In this document: positions 45,039-54,800 of the stretch, piece after piece | Layout of the letters: each line of letters starts with the position of its first letter | Position numbering within the stretch: position 1 is the stretch's first letter | From: Desulfurella acetivorans A63 | GTDB taxonomy: Bacteria > Campylobacterota_A > Desulfurellia > Desulfurellales > Desulfurellaceae | NCBI GenBank assembly: GCA_000517565.1 | Contig: CP007051.1 | Coordinates: 1,139,039 to 1,203,038 of the forward strand | DNA: 64,000 bases | Reading direction: 5' to 3' | Program-made: the position numbers and the translations under genes | The notes under the pieces: model-generated | Told to the model about the DNA's origin: nothing | Seen by the model: only the letters and a program-made list of their open reading frames with translations | Database searches by the model: none

Positions 45039-47879
45039 TTACCTTACCTCCTTTTTATCTAATGCATCAAGAAGTCTAATTGCTGTAAAGGGGCTTTCGT
45101 AGTTATCTGGTGCTATACCTAAAGCATTATGGACTGCATTGCCTATGGGTGATAATGCAGCAGTAGAAGTATCTTCTCCTACTCCAACAATTCCATAAGC
45201 TCCTGGACCTTTACCTACTTCAATAACCCGTGCGACTATCTTATCTGGAACTTCTCCTATTGTTGGGACTTTGTAATCTTTTAAATTTGTAGTCAGTAAT
45301 ACACCTGTTTTTGGATCCCATACTTCCTCTTCAAACAATGTTCTGCCTATAGGCATAAATAAACCGCCATATATTTGACCGGCTATACCACTTGGGTACA
45401 TTGCAGTTCCAACGTCATGAACATGAACCGTTTTTTTTATCTCTGTAAGGCCGGTTTCCGGGTCTACTTCTACTTCTATAAAGTGAGCTTGAAAACATTC
45501 ATATTTTCTCTTTCTATGGTGCCCATAGGCGCAATCATAAGAACCCAGAGGTCCGTAGTCACATTGAGACATTGGGTAAGTTGTTACGCTTACAAAAACG
45601 TCATATGGAGCTATAGCTTCGGATATCGTAAGAAATTCTTTCGGGTTGTGTTTTGGAAATACTTTTCCGTCTTTAAGTTCTAAAACTTCAGGGGAAAGCA
45701 TCATTTTCTTTGATGCTCTATCTATTATTATGCTTTTAGCTTTTTGACAAGCATTCCAAACAGCATCTCCATCAGCTGCTGTAGTCCAAGAACCTCCAAT
45801 GTCACCTAAAAGTGCTCCTACATCGTTAGTTTGGCTAGCAGCTGCAGTAAATCCAACCTTCTCTGGGTCTATACCCAAAACCTCTGCTGGTATGTAACGA
45901 ATTGCCGGATGAATACCTACACCTGTATCAGGAGTCATTCCTATGATTGATACCGATCCGTCTTCCATTACTCTTAATCCTACAGCAGCATGAGCTCCTG
46001 CTCCCCATTCCCAGTATCCAGAAAAACCAATACCATGGTATTTCCCATTAGATAACAATTTATCTCCTGGTTTATGCCACTTTTTATCCCATTCTATTTC
46101 TTTTTTCCCTATTTCTATTGCTTTTTTAAGACTAGGTACTCCTGATTCACATGCATTTTTCAATGTTACTTCTGTTGGGTCAAGATTTAAATCCACAGCC
46201 ACACGATTCATAATGGCACCGTATATCCATGCCGTACCATCCTGTTCACATCTAGCCCACCACATAGGTGACTTATTAGTCCAAACTATATGCTGATCAT
46301 GAAATAAATTGGGTATTTTAGTAAATATCTCAAAATATCGCATTGGCATATTCCAACCCTTAGGAAACCAGAAAGTTGCTCCTCCACCATCATCTCCACC
46401 ATTATCTACTATGCTTCTTAGATGTATAGCGGTTATAGTACCATCATTTTTTGCACCTACTTTGTAGTATGCAACATGAACTGGATAATGGTAGTCAAAG
46501 TAGTATCTTCGATTTCTACTGGCTATTTGAACTGGTCTTTGCTGATCTTTCGAAATTATAGCTGCAGCAATTTGATCTCTTGTGCCTGATCTTTCAGTCA
46601 TCAAATCACCACCACAAGATCCCCCAACATAAGCCACTTTTAAATGAAGATTTGATTTTGGTATACCAAGAGCACTTACTATTTTCCCTTCTCGCCATCT
46701 TGGATCTTGAGCTTTGATCCATATATGCAAGTGGTCACCTTCCCACCATGCTGTTGCAGTTCCAATATCATCACAAGAATGTAGCTTACTCCTATAAACA
46801 ATCTTGCCTTCAATAATGCGATCCGCCTCTTTAAAACCTGCTTCTATATCACCTAATGACCATGTATCGGATATAAGTTCATTGCTATTAGAATTTATTT
46901 CTGGATGAATTTTTGGAGCATCAGGCTTTAAGGCATCTTCTGGGTCCAATACAAATGGCAACTCTTCCCATTCTACATCTAGTGCATTTAAAGCTTTATC
47001 GCACAATTCTTCAGTTTCAGCTACAACTATAACTCCAGCTTCATCTCCCTCAAACTTTGGTTGGTTGGTGATAATTGGATAATAATTGTTCCATCCAACT
47101 TTAGGCAAATCTTTAAATAAAGGATGTTCCCATGTATATACCTCAAAGACTCCAGGGATTTCTTTTGCTTTGCTTGCATCAACCTTTTTAACAACTGCAT
47201 GAGCATAAGGAGATATCAGCCACTTAGCATATAGCATATTTGGAAGAATCATATCGCGCGAGTATTTTGCTTGGCCAGTAGCTTTCGGATATGCCTGATC
47301 GGCTCTAGTCAAAATATTGGTTCCGATAAATTGATAGGCGCACTCATCTCTTTTTTCAATTTTGAAATCAACTATTTCTTCTGCTTTTTTTATTTCTTTT
47401 TCAAGCTTTTTGGGATCAGATTTCTCGCACATTTTCGCTGCTTTTAAAACAGCTACAATATCTTTTGGGTAGAGTCCTTCTCTTCCAAGAACCCCAGATA
47501 AAGCCTCTTTAACGTCTTCTAAAGTGGGATTTGGATTTTTATCCAACAAAGCTTTGGCGGCAACAATTTTGCCGGGAATATCATAGCCACCTTGTATGTG
47601 TTCTTCTTCTACAAAAGCTTTAACAAGAGGGTGTTTTTTCGCTGCAATTCCTTCAATGGTTTCTATGTTGCTTCCATCAGCATCCATAGCTAATACAAAA
47701 GACGCTGGCACTACCTTACCATCCATTATAACCGTATCCCAGCCACCTTCTCCTAAACTTATTCCATCTTTAGTTCCAGTTAAACCAAGCTTATTTCTTA
47801 GTACATCAAGAAGTGTATCGTTGGGCTGAACAACGATGGTTTCTTCTTTACTGTTTACAGTAAATTTAATAATGTTCAT
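45039..47879 (-). CDS. XO-family molybdenum subunit fused to a cysteine-free ferredoxin-like domain
   Basis: A 946-aa protein. Residues 1-150 follow the [2Fe-2S] subunit of CO dehydrogenase/xanthine dehydrogenase enzymes closely (TLLDVLRNKLGLTGTKDG, ETIEGIA, AAKALLDKNPNPT, VKEALSG). Yet every cluster cysteine is replaced: Ile40, Gly45, Asp48, Ser60, Gly97, Asp100, Gly132, Glu134. Residues from about 188 form the molybdopterin subunit (ILTRADQAYPKATGQAKYSR, VAYVGGSCGGDLM) and keep the active-site Glu near the end (GIVGVGEDTSTAALSP). GGAGG precedes the ATG. The fold is kept while the electron wire is gone, so a non-redox or internally balanced reaction is possible. The substrate is unknown. Confidence 0.85.
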   Translation of the reverse strand: MNIIKFTVNSKEETIVVQPNDTLLDVLRNKLGLTGTKDGISLGEGGWDTVIMDGKVVPASFVLAMDADGSNIETIEGIAAKKHPLVKAFVEEEHIQGGYDIPGKIVAAKALLDKNPNPTLEDVKEALSGVLGREGLYPKDIVAVLKAAKMCEKSDPKKLEKEIKKAEEIVDFKIEKRDECAYQFIGTNILTRADQAYPKATGQAKYSRDMILPNMLYAKWLISPYAHAVVKKVDASKAKEIPGVFEVYTWEHPLFKDLPKVGWNNYYPIITNQPKFEGDEAGVIVVAETEELCDKALNALDVEWEELPFVLDPEDALKPDAPKIHPEINSNSNELISDTWSLGDIEAGFKEADRIIEGKIVYRSKLHSCDDIGTATAWWEGDHLHIWIKAQDPRWREGKIVSALGIPKSNLHLKVAYVGGSCGGDLMTERSGTRDQIAAAIISKDQQRPVQIASRNRRYYFDYHYPVHVAYYKVGAKNDGTITAIHLRSIVDNGGDDGGGATFWFPKGWNMPMRYFEIFTKIPNLFHDQHIVWTNKSPMWWARCEQDGTAWIYGAIMNRVAVDLNLDPTEVTLKNACESGVPSLKKAIEIGKKEIEWDKKWHKPGDKLLSNGKYHGIGFSGYWEWGAGAHAAVGLRVMEDGSVSIIGMTPDTGVGIHPAIRYIPAEVLGIDPEKVGFTAAASQTNDVGALLGDIGGSWTTAADGDAVWNACQKAKSIIIDRASKKMMLSPEVLELKDGKVFPKHNPKEFLTISEAIAPYDVFVSVTTYPMSQCDYGPLGSYDCAYGHHRKRKYECFQAHFIEVEVDPETGLTEIKKTVHVHDVGTAMYPSGIAGQIYGGLFMPIGRTLFEEEVWDPKTGVLLTTNLKDYKVPTIGEVPDKIVARVIEVGKGPGAYGIVGVGEDTSTAALSPIGNAVHNALGIAPDNYESPFTAIRLLDALDKKEVR

Positions 47880-47996
47880 ATCTACCTCCTTCTAAAAAAT
47901 TTTGTCTCACAGTTAAGATTCTTCACAACTTACGCTCAACTTTTTAATAATAAAATTCTTAATTTTATATTAATACACATAAAATAAAATTTTACT

Positions 47997-48037
47997 ATTA
48001 ACCAAAAGTATAAAAATTATATATACTTTTGGTTAAT
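47997..48037. promoter_or_regulatory. Large inverted repeat upstream of the Mo-enzyme operon
   Basis: In the 550-bp gap 47880-48430, ATTAACCAAAAGTATA (47997-48012) and TATACTTTTGGTTAAT (48022-48037) form a perfect 16-bp inverted repeat 118 bp before the ATG. Related half motifs (TATACT, AAGTATA) follow at 48045-48058. It is a candidate binding site for the LuxR-type regulator encoded just upstream, or a hairpin. Nothing coding was seen in the gap. Confidence 0.5.
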
Positions 48038-48122
48038 GAAAAGGTATACTAAAGTATAGATAACAAAATTATTTATATTTGTTAAGCATAATAATCTATG
48101 TCCATAAAAAATCTTCTTTACC

Positions 48123-48136
48123 ATTCGTATACGAAT
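48123..48136. promoter_or_regulatory. Perfect palindrome ATTCGTATACGAAT
   Basis: A 14-bp perfect dyad in the same gap, with another ACGAAT-like half (AAACGAATAAAA) at about 48183. It looks like a dimer binding site for a regulator. Which protein binds is unknown. Confidence 0.45.
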
Positions 48137-48430
48137 AAATGCTATCATAATGGAATTTCATATCTATGGGGACTGCAAATTAAACGAATAAAATCCTATC
48201 AAATAAGTTTTTTTGTTCGTGTAAAATTAAAGTAATAAAAATAGGAAAAAGAAGCTATAAATTATAAAATTTAATTGATTCTATGATTGCTAAACTAAAA
48301 CATGTGTGATTTTATAGAAGAGCACATATTGGTTTTAAATTTAGACAAAACAAAAAATTAATTTTCGTTAACAACATAAATTTTAGTTAGTAAAATAATT
48401 AAATTACGTAAAATTTAAAAGTCATTTTTT

Positions 48431-49057
48431 TTAAATATCTACTAGACCTCTTTTTAAAGATTCTCGAACAATTAATGTTCTAGAGGTTACTCCTAGTTTT
48501 TCCATAATCTTGTGAACATGCATTTTAACTGTACTTTCACTAATAAAGAGCTTTTCAGAAATTTCATTATTTGATAATCCTTCAAATATCAATTTTACAA
48601 TTTGCTGCTCTCTTTTAGACAGAATATTTTTTTTATTAGGTTTTCTGATTTCTTCTAAAACTGTGTCTATAAGATTGAAATCTATTGCATTTTTCCCTTC
48701 ATGAATTAATCTGATTTGTCTTAATAATTCTTCTATGTTTGAATCTTTTAGTACATATCCCTTTGCTCCAGCACGAATAGCACTTATCATATCTTTTTCA
48801 CTATGAAAAGCAGTAATCATTATGACTTTTAATTGAGGATAGTTTGTTAATATTTCTTCACAAACATCAATTCCGTTTGAATCAGGTAACTTAATATCCA
48901 TAAGCAATATATCTGGAAGGTTTTTCTTTAGAACTTTTATAGTTTCATTTTCATTTGAGGCTTCACCAATAACACGTATATCTGATTCTAACTCAATTAC
49001 TGCTTTTAAACCTTGCCTAAACATTATATGGTCATCAACAATAACAATCTTTATCAT
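48431..49057 (-). CDS. NarL/LuxR-family response regulator
   Basis: A 208-aa two-component regulator: receiver domain (VIVDDHIMFRQGLKAVIE, phosphorylated Asp in LLMDIKLPDSNG, VIMITAFHSEKD) and a C-terminal LuxR helix-turn-helix (LSKREQQIVKLIFEGLSNNE, STVKMHVHKIMEKL). It overlaps the kinase gene by 4 bp and lies upstream of the Mo-enzyme pair, which it probably controls. Confidence 0.92.
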   Translation of the reverse strand: MIKIVIVDDHIMFRQGLKAVIELESDIRVIGEASNENETIKVLKKNLPDILLMDIKLPDSNGIDVCEEILTNYPQLKVIMITAFHSEKDMISAIRAGAKGYVLKDSNIEELLRQIRLIHEGKNAIDFNLIDTVLEEIRKPNKKNILSKREQQIVKLIFEGLSNNEISEKLFISESTVKMHVHKIMEKLGVTSRTLIVRESLKRGLVDI

Positions 49058-50390
49058 GTTTTATTATCATCGGGAATAGTGAAAATTATTTTTGTTCCTT
49101 TTGGCTCTAAATTGATAATTTCTATATTGCCGTTTATTTCTTTTATTTTTTTAAACATTATTTTTAATCCAAAATTTTTTCCCGAAGTCATTTTTTTTAT
49201 ATTATTTCTTTTAATGCCCTTTCCATTATCAGATATTTCTATTATAGTTTTCTCCTTAAAAAGCTTAACACTTATTGTTGCCTCGGTTGCTTGAGCGTGT
49301 TTAATAATATTGTGTAAAGATTCATTAATTATAGTGTATATAACTTTGTTTTGTTGGATCGTATACCTCTTAAGTTCTCCATGCACAAAAACATTTATTT
49401 TTATGTCTGTAAGGTTCTCAAATTCTTTAACTAAATCATGTACTAAGTCTAAAAAAGATCTTTCAGGGTTAAAAGACAAATCAAAAATCGTATCTCTAAT
49501 TTGAGAAACCGCTTTTTTCGACAAGTCTTTAGTGATTTTAATCTGTTTATAGACATCCGATTCTTCTGGTATTTTCCTTAAACACCATTCCATATTTAAA
49601 CCTATAGTTAAAAATACTTGAGCAATAGTATCATGCAAATCTAATGCTATTCTATTTCTTTCTTCACTAATAATTTGATTTTTCTGTGCTTCAGTTATTT
49701 TCGCATTAGCTTTTTCTAATTCGCAAATTTTTATTTCCAGTTCTTTTTTTCTTTCTTCTAGAATTTTTCTCAGATATTCTCTTTCATTTATATATCTACA
49801 GTTCTCGATAGACACTACAAACAAGTTTGACAAAGTTTGCAATAAATGATGATCAATATCTGAAAAATAACTCGTTTTATAAATTTTAAAACATATTGTT
49901 CCAATAAAATGCCCACCTTTTCTAATAGGCAAACATACAGTATTAAATATATCCGAATAATCTCTATTAATGTATAATTCAGATTTATCTGCAATATAAT
50001 CAAGAATTGTTTGAAAATTTTTTGGTATTGAAGAATAATACAAAATACGTTTAGAATTATATATTATAAAGGGAGATATAGCTTTGTAAATTTCATTATT
50101 CAGAAAGAAAATTACATATTTGACTTTAAATACACTAATGATTATTTTTGAAATTCCTATAAAAACTTCTTCTAACTCTTTAGTTACACTATTTATTATT
50201 TGAGAAACATTTTCAAGCGAATAAAATACTTTTTCTAGTTGTAAATTTTTATTTTTTACTTCTTGAAGTCTTTTTTTTAACTCTGCATAATAAGATTTTT
50301 TAAAACCACTTGCACCTGTTATAACATCAATCAGTTCATTCTTTCTAATGTAATAATTTTGTCTATCTCGCTGTCTACATCAAAATTCAT
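49054..50390 (-). CDS. NarX/DegS-type histidine kinase with GAF domain, N-terminal frameshift
   Basis: The kinase core is intact: HisKA_3 with SEERNRIALDLHDTIAQVF and HATPase with IEISDNGKGIKRNNI and GLKIMFKKI. A GAF-like sensor lies before a coiled coil. The frame is open up to about 50345 without an ATG. An ATG at 50390 gives MNFDVDSEIDKIITLER and then meets a stop, whereas adding one A near 50341 joins it to NELIDVITGASGFKKSYYAE and the rest. A cut at the internal TTG (50043) would lose half of the sensor. No membrane segment is visible, so it senses a cytoplasmic signal. Confidence 0.75.
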
Positions 50391-50401
50391 AGATAATAAA
50401 T

Positions 50402-51553
50402 TTACAAAGCCTTTTGAAAAATATTTTGTATATCCTGTTCATTAGCATCTCGTGGATTAGTTAAAATGCAAAAGTCCGATAAAGCATTTTTGCTAATGTG
50501 AGGTATATTGCTTTCGTTTACGCCCGAATAACTCAGTCCTTCTTCAATGCCTAAATCAACACACAACTCTTTGACAAGTCTAACAACCATATATGAAAGT
50601 TCTCTTGTGTTTGATGCTTTTATATGTTCATCAGCAACATTAGCTATATTCACAAACTTTTCTGTACATGCTATTAAATTGAATTCTAAAACATAAGGTA
50701 GCAAAATTGCATCAATTTCGCCATGCGGCTGATCCAAAAGACCACCAACTTGATGAGCCATTGCATGAAGCAATCCTAAACCAGCATTGGAAAAAGCAAT
50801 TCCGGCTTGAAGGCTTGCTAAGGCCATTTTCTCTTTAGCGTATAAATCAGTTTTGTTTGCTACCGATCGTCTTAAGTATTTAAAAATTATTTTTATTGCA
50901 TTTAATGCCATTGTGTTAGTAAATTCATTGGCAGAAACTGATAAATATGATTCTATTGCATGACTAAGAGCATCAATACCGGTATTTGCAGTTAATTTAG
51001 GATCTTTGGTTGTTAACAAAAAAGGATCAATTATGGATATGTCTGGAACCAGTGACCTATCAATTAAAGACATTTTGATTTTACGCTTAGTGTCAGTTAC
51101 GATTGCAAATTGAGATACATCTGCACCAGTTCCTGCAGTTGTAGGTATCATAATCATTGGTGGAAGTGGGTTCCGAATTTTATTTGCTCCTTCATAGTCA
51201 TTTATAAGTCCACCATTTGTAGCTATAATTGCTATTGCTTTAGCCGCATCAATAGAACTCCCTCCACCAATTCCAATAATTGAATCACATTTTGAACTCA
51301 AATAAAGTTTTACACCTTGGTTTATTTCAAAATCTTTTGGGTTTTGAGTTATTTTGCTAAATACTTTATACTCTAAGTTTGCATTATTTAGTATCTTTGA
51401 TAACTTTTCAAGCCAGCCTGCTTTAATAATACCTTCGTCTGTTACAATAAATGGCTTTTCTCCGCCAAGTTGGGTTAAACTTTTTCCAGCTTTATTTATT
51501 GAATTTACTCCAAAAATAATTTCTGGTATTAAAATTTTTGCAATATCACCCAC
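50402..51553 (-). CDS. Iron-containing (type III) alcohol dehydrogenase
   Basis: A 383-aa NAD(P)-dependent alcohol dehydrogenase. The nucleotide site is GIGGGSSIDAAKAIAI, TTAGTGADVSQFAIV follows, and the metal ligands are the Asp and His in GIDALSHAIESYLS and the His residues in LLHAMAHQVGGLLDQPHGEI. It interconverts an alcohol and an aldehyde. Together with the AOR set and aldehyde dehydrogenase it would handle fermentation aldehydes. It precedes the kinase gene by 11 bp. Confidence 0.9.
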   Translation of the reverse strand: MGDIAKILIPEIIFGVNSINKAGKSLTQLGGEKPFIVTDEGIIKAGWLEKLSKILNNANLEYKVFSKITQNPKDFEINQGVKLYLSSKCDSIIGIGGGSSIDAAKAIAIIATNGGLINDYEGANKIRNPLPPMIMIPTTAGTGADVSQFAIVTDTKRKIKMSLIDRSLVPDISIIDPFLLTTKDPKLTANTGIDALSHAIESYLSVSANEFTNTMALNAIKIIFKYLRRSVANKTDLYAKEKMALASLQAGIAFSNAGLGLLHAMAHQVGGLLDQPHGEIDAILLPYVLEFNLIACTEKFVNIANVADEHIKASNTRELSYMVVRLVKELCVDLGIEEGLSYSGVNESNIPHISKNALSDFCILTNPRDANEQDIQNIFQKAL

Positions 51554-51609
51554 TAGAGATGCCTTTTTTGTAATAGATTAAATATACTACTTTCATCTTG
51601 TGTATTCCG

Positions 51610-51645
51610 TTTTAATTGGACACCGATTACAATTTTAACTGGACA
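51610..51645. repeat. IS21-like end, tandem motif
   Basis: TTTTAATTGGACA (51610-51622) and TTTTAACTGGACA (51633-51645) are direct repeats with one mismatch, spaced 10 bases apart. This is typical of the multiple end repeats of IS21-type elements. No transposase is present. The stretch 51554-51799 otherwise holds no gene. Confidence 0.45.
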
Positions 51646-51799
51646 TTCAAACACCTGGGTTAATCCCTTAGTCTCTTAGTAGCACATTCTAATCTTTCTG
51701 TTAAAATTTAAGTGTTTTTATTGGGTCTTTTTATTAACCAGGTTAAGTGTTAGTTAGTGTATTGTTTTTTTTTGCAATTGTTTTTCATTGATTCTCCTT

Positions 51800-51868
51800 T
51801 CAATTGTATCTAATTTTTTCCAAGCTATGGTAATCTAGTGCTTCTTGCTTTAGGGTTTTGTCTTGCAT
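51800..51868 (-). pseudogene. N-terminal stub of a malic enzyme
   Basis: AAGGAG and an ATG at 51868 start MQDKTLKQEALDYHSLEK and then a stop after RYN. The EALDYHS motif is the invariant beginning of bacterial NAD(P)-malic enzymes (EALxYHSxGRPGK). Only 22 codons remain. The gene would have been co-transcribed with the glutamate dehydrogenase 14 bp upstream and was cut, probably by an IS21-type event. Confidence 0.6.
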
Positions 51869-51882
51869 TTTGTCTCCTTAGA

Positions 51883-54800
51883 TTACGCCACGCCCTCCAA
51901 TCTATCATAAAGCAACAATACAGGGTGTAGGTTATTTGCAGATAGTGTAGAAATAGAGTTTAGCTGGCTTATATAGCTATCAAAAAAAGTCTTTTTAGCA
52001 TTTAGCAGTGCTTGAATACTACTGTCATATTCGTTTAGAATTTTCATGGATATTTTTACCATAGCCATAGTGTATTTTCTTATCATAGAAAATTGAGCAA
52101 ACCTGTCCCACTCGTTTACAATTCTTATTGAGTTTATGTAGTCTATGACTTTTTGGAAACCAAAGACTTCGTTTGTTTTTTCTATTGTTTGAACCACCTG
52201 GATAAAGTTTTTGTCAGTTTTTCTTGTTATGTAGTATGCCAATATAAAGTCATCCATAAAGTAGAATTGAGCGATTTTTTCTGCTAGTTCTTTTGAAAAG
52301 TATTTAGATAGCTCTTTTGTTTTTTCTTCGTACTTTGATTTAAATACACCTTCTTTTATGGTATTTTCAACATAGTAATCCATGTAGCCTAATATTTCTT
52401 GTTTGTACACATACTCTATAATTGAATCACCAAATAGGTATAGCTGGTTTGTAGCAAATTTTTCTACTGCGTAAAACATATCTATTATGGTGTTATAGAT
52501 TACTGATTGATCAATCTTATCTTCAAAAGAAAATATTTCGTTTCTTATATTTTGCACATCAAGAAGATCGTATATGAAAATAAGCGTTTTTATTATAGAT
52601 GTGTAAGGCTGGTTTGTAAGCATGTTTAGCTTTATCAGACAACCCACACCATTGCTGTTCACAATAAGGTTTGTAATGTAGGTTGAGCCTATTTCTTTTT
52701 TCAATAGGTGCTTTTGTATGTGTTCTTTGTAGACCTCTCTTGCAGAAGGTGGAAAGTAAAGCAAAGCGTATTTATCTATCAGGTATTTGTCAAAGTTTGT
52801 TTCTTTTAGTATGTTTGTATACATAAATATCTTTAGAAAAGAAAGCATAATAGAAAGCTCAGGTTTGGTATAGCCAATACCTGAGTCAATGCGAGCTGCA
52901 AGTGTTAGCTTGTTTGGAAAGTAATATTCAGATTCGCTAAATAGCTTTTTTTGCTTGAAAAACTCAACTAGCTCATAGAATATCTCTGGTTCTTTGATAG
53001 ACCTTATCTCGTCAAGAGACACAGCCAGGCTTTGCATGTAGTTATGGTCAAGCACCCTTTGTATGACTTCAGGTGTAAGTTTTTTTAAAATAGCATTGCG
53101 CTCATCTAGGTCTTTAATTACTTTAGATTCCATTAGATCATTTAAGAGAATTTTGAGGTTTACTTCCTGATCTGATAGATCAACACCTGCTGAGTTATCC
53201 AGAGAGTCTGTATTTATTTTACCTTTAAGCAGTGCATACTCAATGCGAGCTTTCTGTGTGAAACCTAAATTTGCACCCTCTCCTACAACCTTTGCCATTA
53301 CCTGGTTTGCATTTATACGTACATTGTCATTGGTTTTATCGCCTGATTCTTCGTTTGTTTCATCGCTTGCTTTAACGTATGTTCCAACACCACCCATCCA
53401 TAGCAGATCGACATCTGCTTTGAGTATCAGTTTGATTAGATCTTCTGAAGAGACTCTATCTTCGTTTGTTTTTAAAAACTCTTTGGCTTGAGGTGATAGC
53501 AAAATGGATCTTTCATCTCTTTTGCATATAAAGCCACCTTTTGATAGTACCTCTTTGTTGTAAAAACTCCAGCTTAGGGCATTGTCAAATAACCTTTTTC
53601 TTTCTTTGTATGAAGCTTCTATATCTGGGTTTGGGTCGATAAATATTTCTTTATCGTTAAAAGCTGCTTTTAGCTGTATATTTTTTAGTTCAATCATAGC
53701 ATTTCCAAACACATCTCCACTCATATCCCCAATGCCAACGACGCTTATTGGCGTTGAGTCAAGTTTTATGCCAAGCTCTCTAAAGTGTCTTCTTGTGCAC
53801 ACAAGGGCGCCTTTTGAAGTAATACCAAGCTCTTTATGGTCATAGCCGAACTTACCACCGGAAGCAAAAGCATCTTTTAACCAGAAGTTGTATTCATTTT
53901 GGGCTATATCATTTGCAATGTCCGAAAACTTTGCTGTGCCTTTGTCTGCTGCTACAACAAGGTAAGGGTCAAAATCATCATAGCATACTACTTCATCTGG
54001 CCTGATACGCTCTTTTGAGCTTGAATAGTTATCTGTGATATCAAGCATGCCTCTAATTAGTGTTTTGTATGATTCAATGGCTTTTTCTTGTAAGTCACCC
54101 CCATTTGTGTGCTTTATTATAAAACCGCCTTTTGAGCCTACAGGGACAATGACAGCATTCTTTACCATCTGTGTTTTCATTAGTTCTAAGATCTCTAATC
54201 TGAAGTCATCTTTTCTATCGCTCCATCTTATACCACCTCGCGCTACCTTGCCGCCTCTTAAATGACAGCCTTCCATTAAAAAAGAGTGTACATATATCTC
54301 ATACATAGGTCTTGGAAGGGGCATTTTTGATACCTTAGAAGAGTCTATTTTTAAAGATATGTAGTGGTAAGGTTTTTGTTTGTAAAAGTTTGTTCTGATT
54401 GTAGAGTCTATTATGTTAAATATAGCAATTAGTATCTTGTAGTCTTGTATATTGTTTATTGTTTCCAATTCTTTATTTATTTGCTCAAAGAGTTCTTTTG
54501 TATTGCGCTGTTCTAAAGTTGGGTTAAACTTTTGATCAAATGCTTCGATAAAGCGCTTTGACAAATGGGAGTACTTAATTAAAGAACCAAGCATTGATAT
54601 CCTTTTTACGCTAAAATCTACCTGCATCAGGTAATTGCCAAATGTCCTTAATAAGTCTATCTGTTTGTAGTCCAAAAGCTCTTTTGTGGTAAGTATATTT
54701 AGCTCATCGTTTTCTACAACCTTATCAATTACAGCAAGAAAGTTTTCTTCTACAAGACGGGCATTTTTTTCTATGTCAAAGTCAAAGCTCTTTTCTATAT

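Noticed and set aside
47880-48430. Sigma-54 promoter upstream of the Mo enzyme
   Set aside because: No GG-N10-GC pair with reasonable flanks was found on the minus strand.
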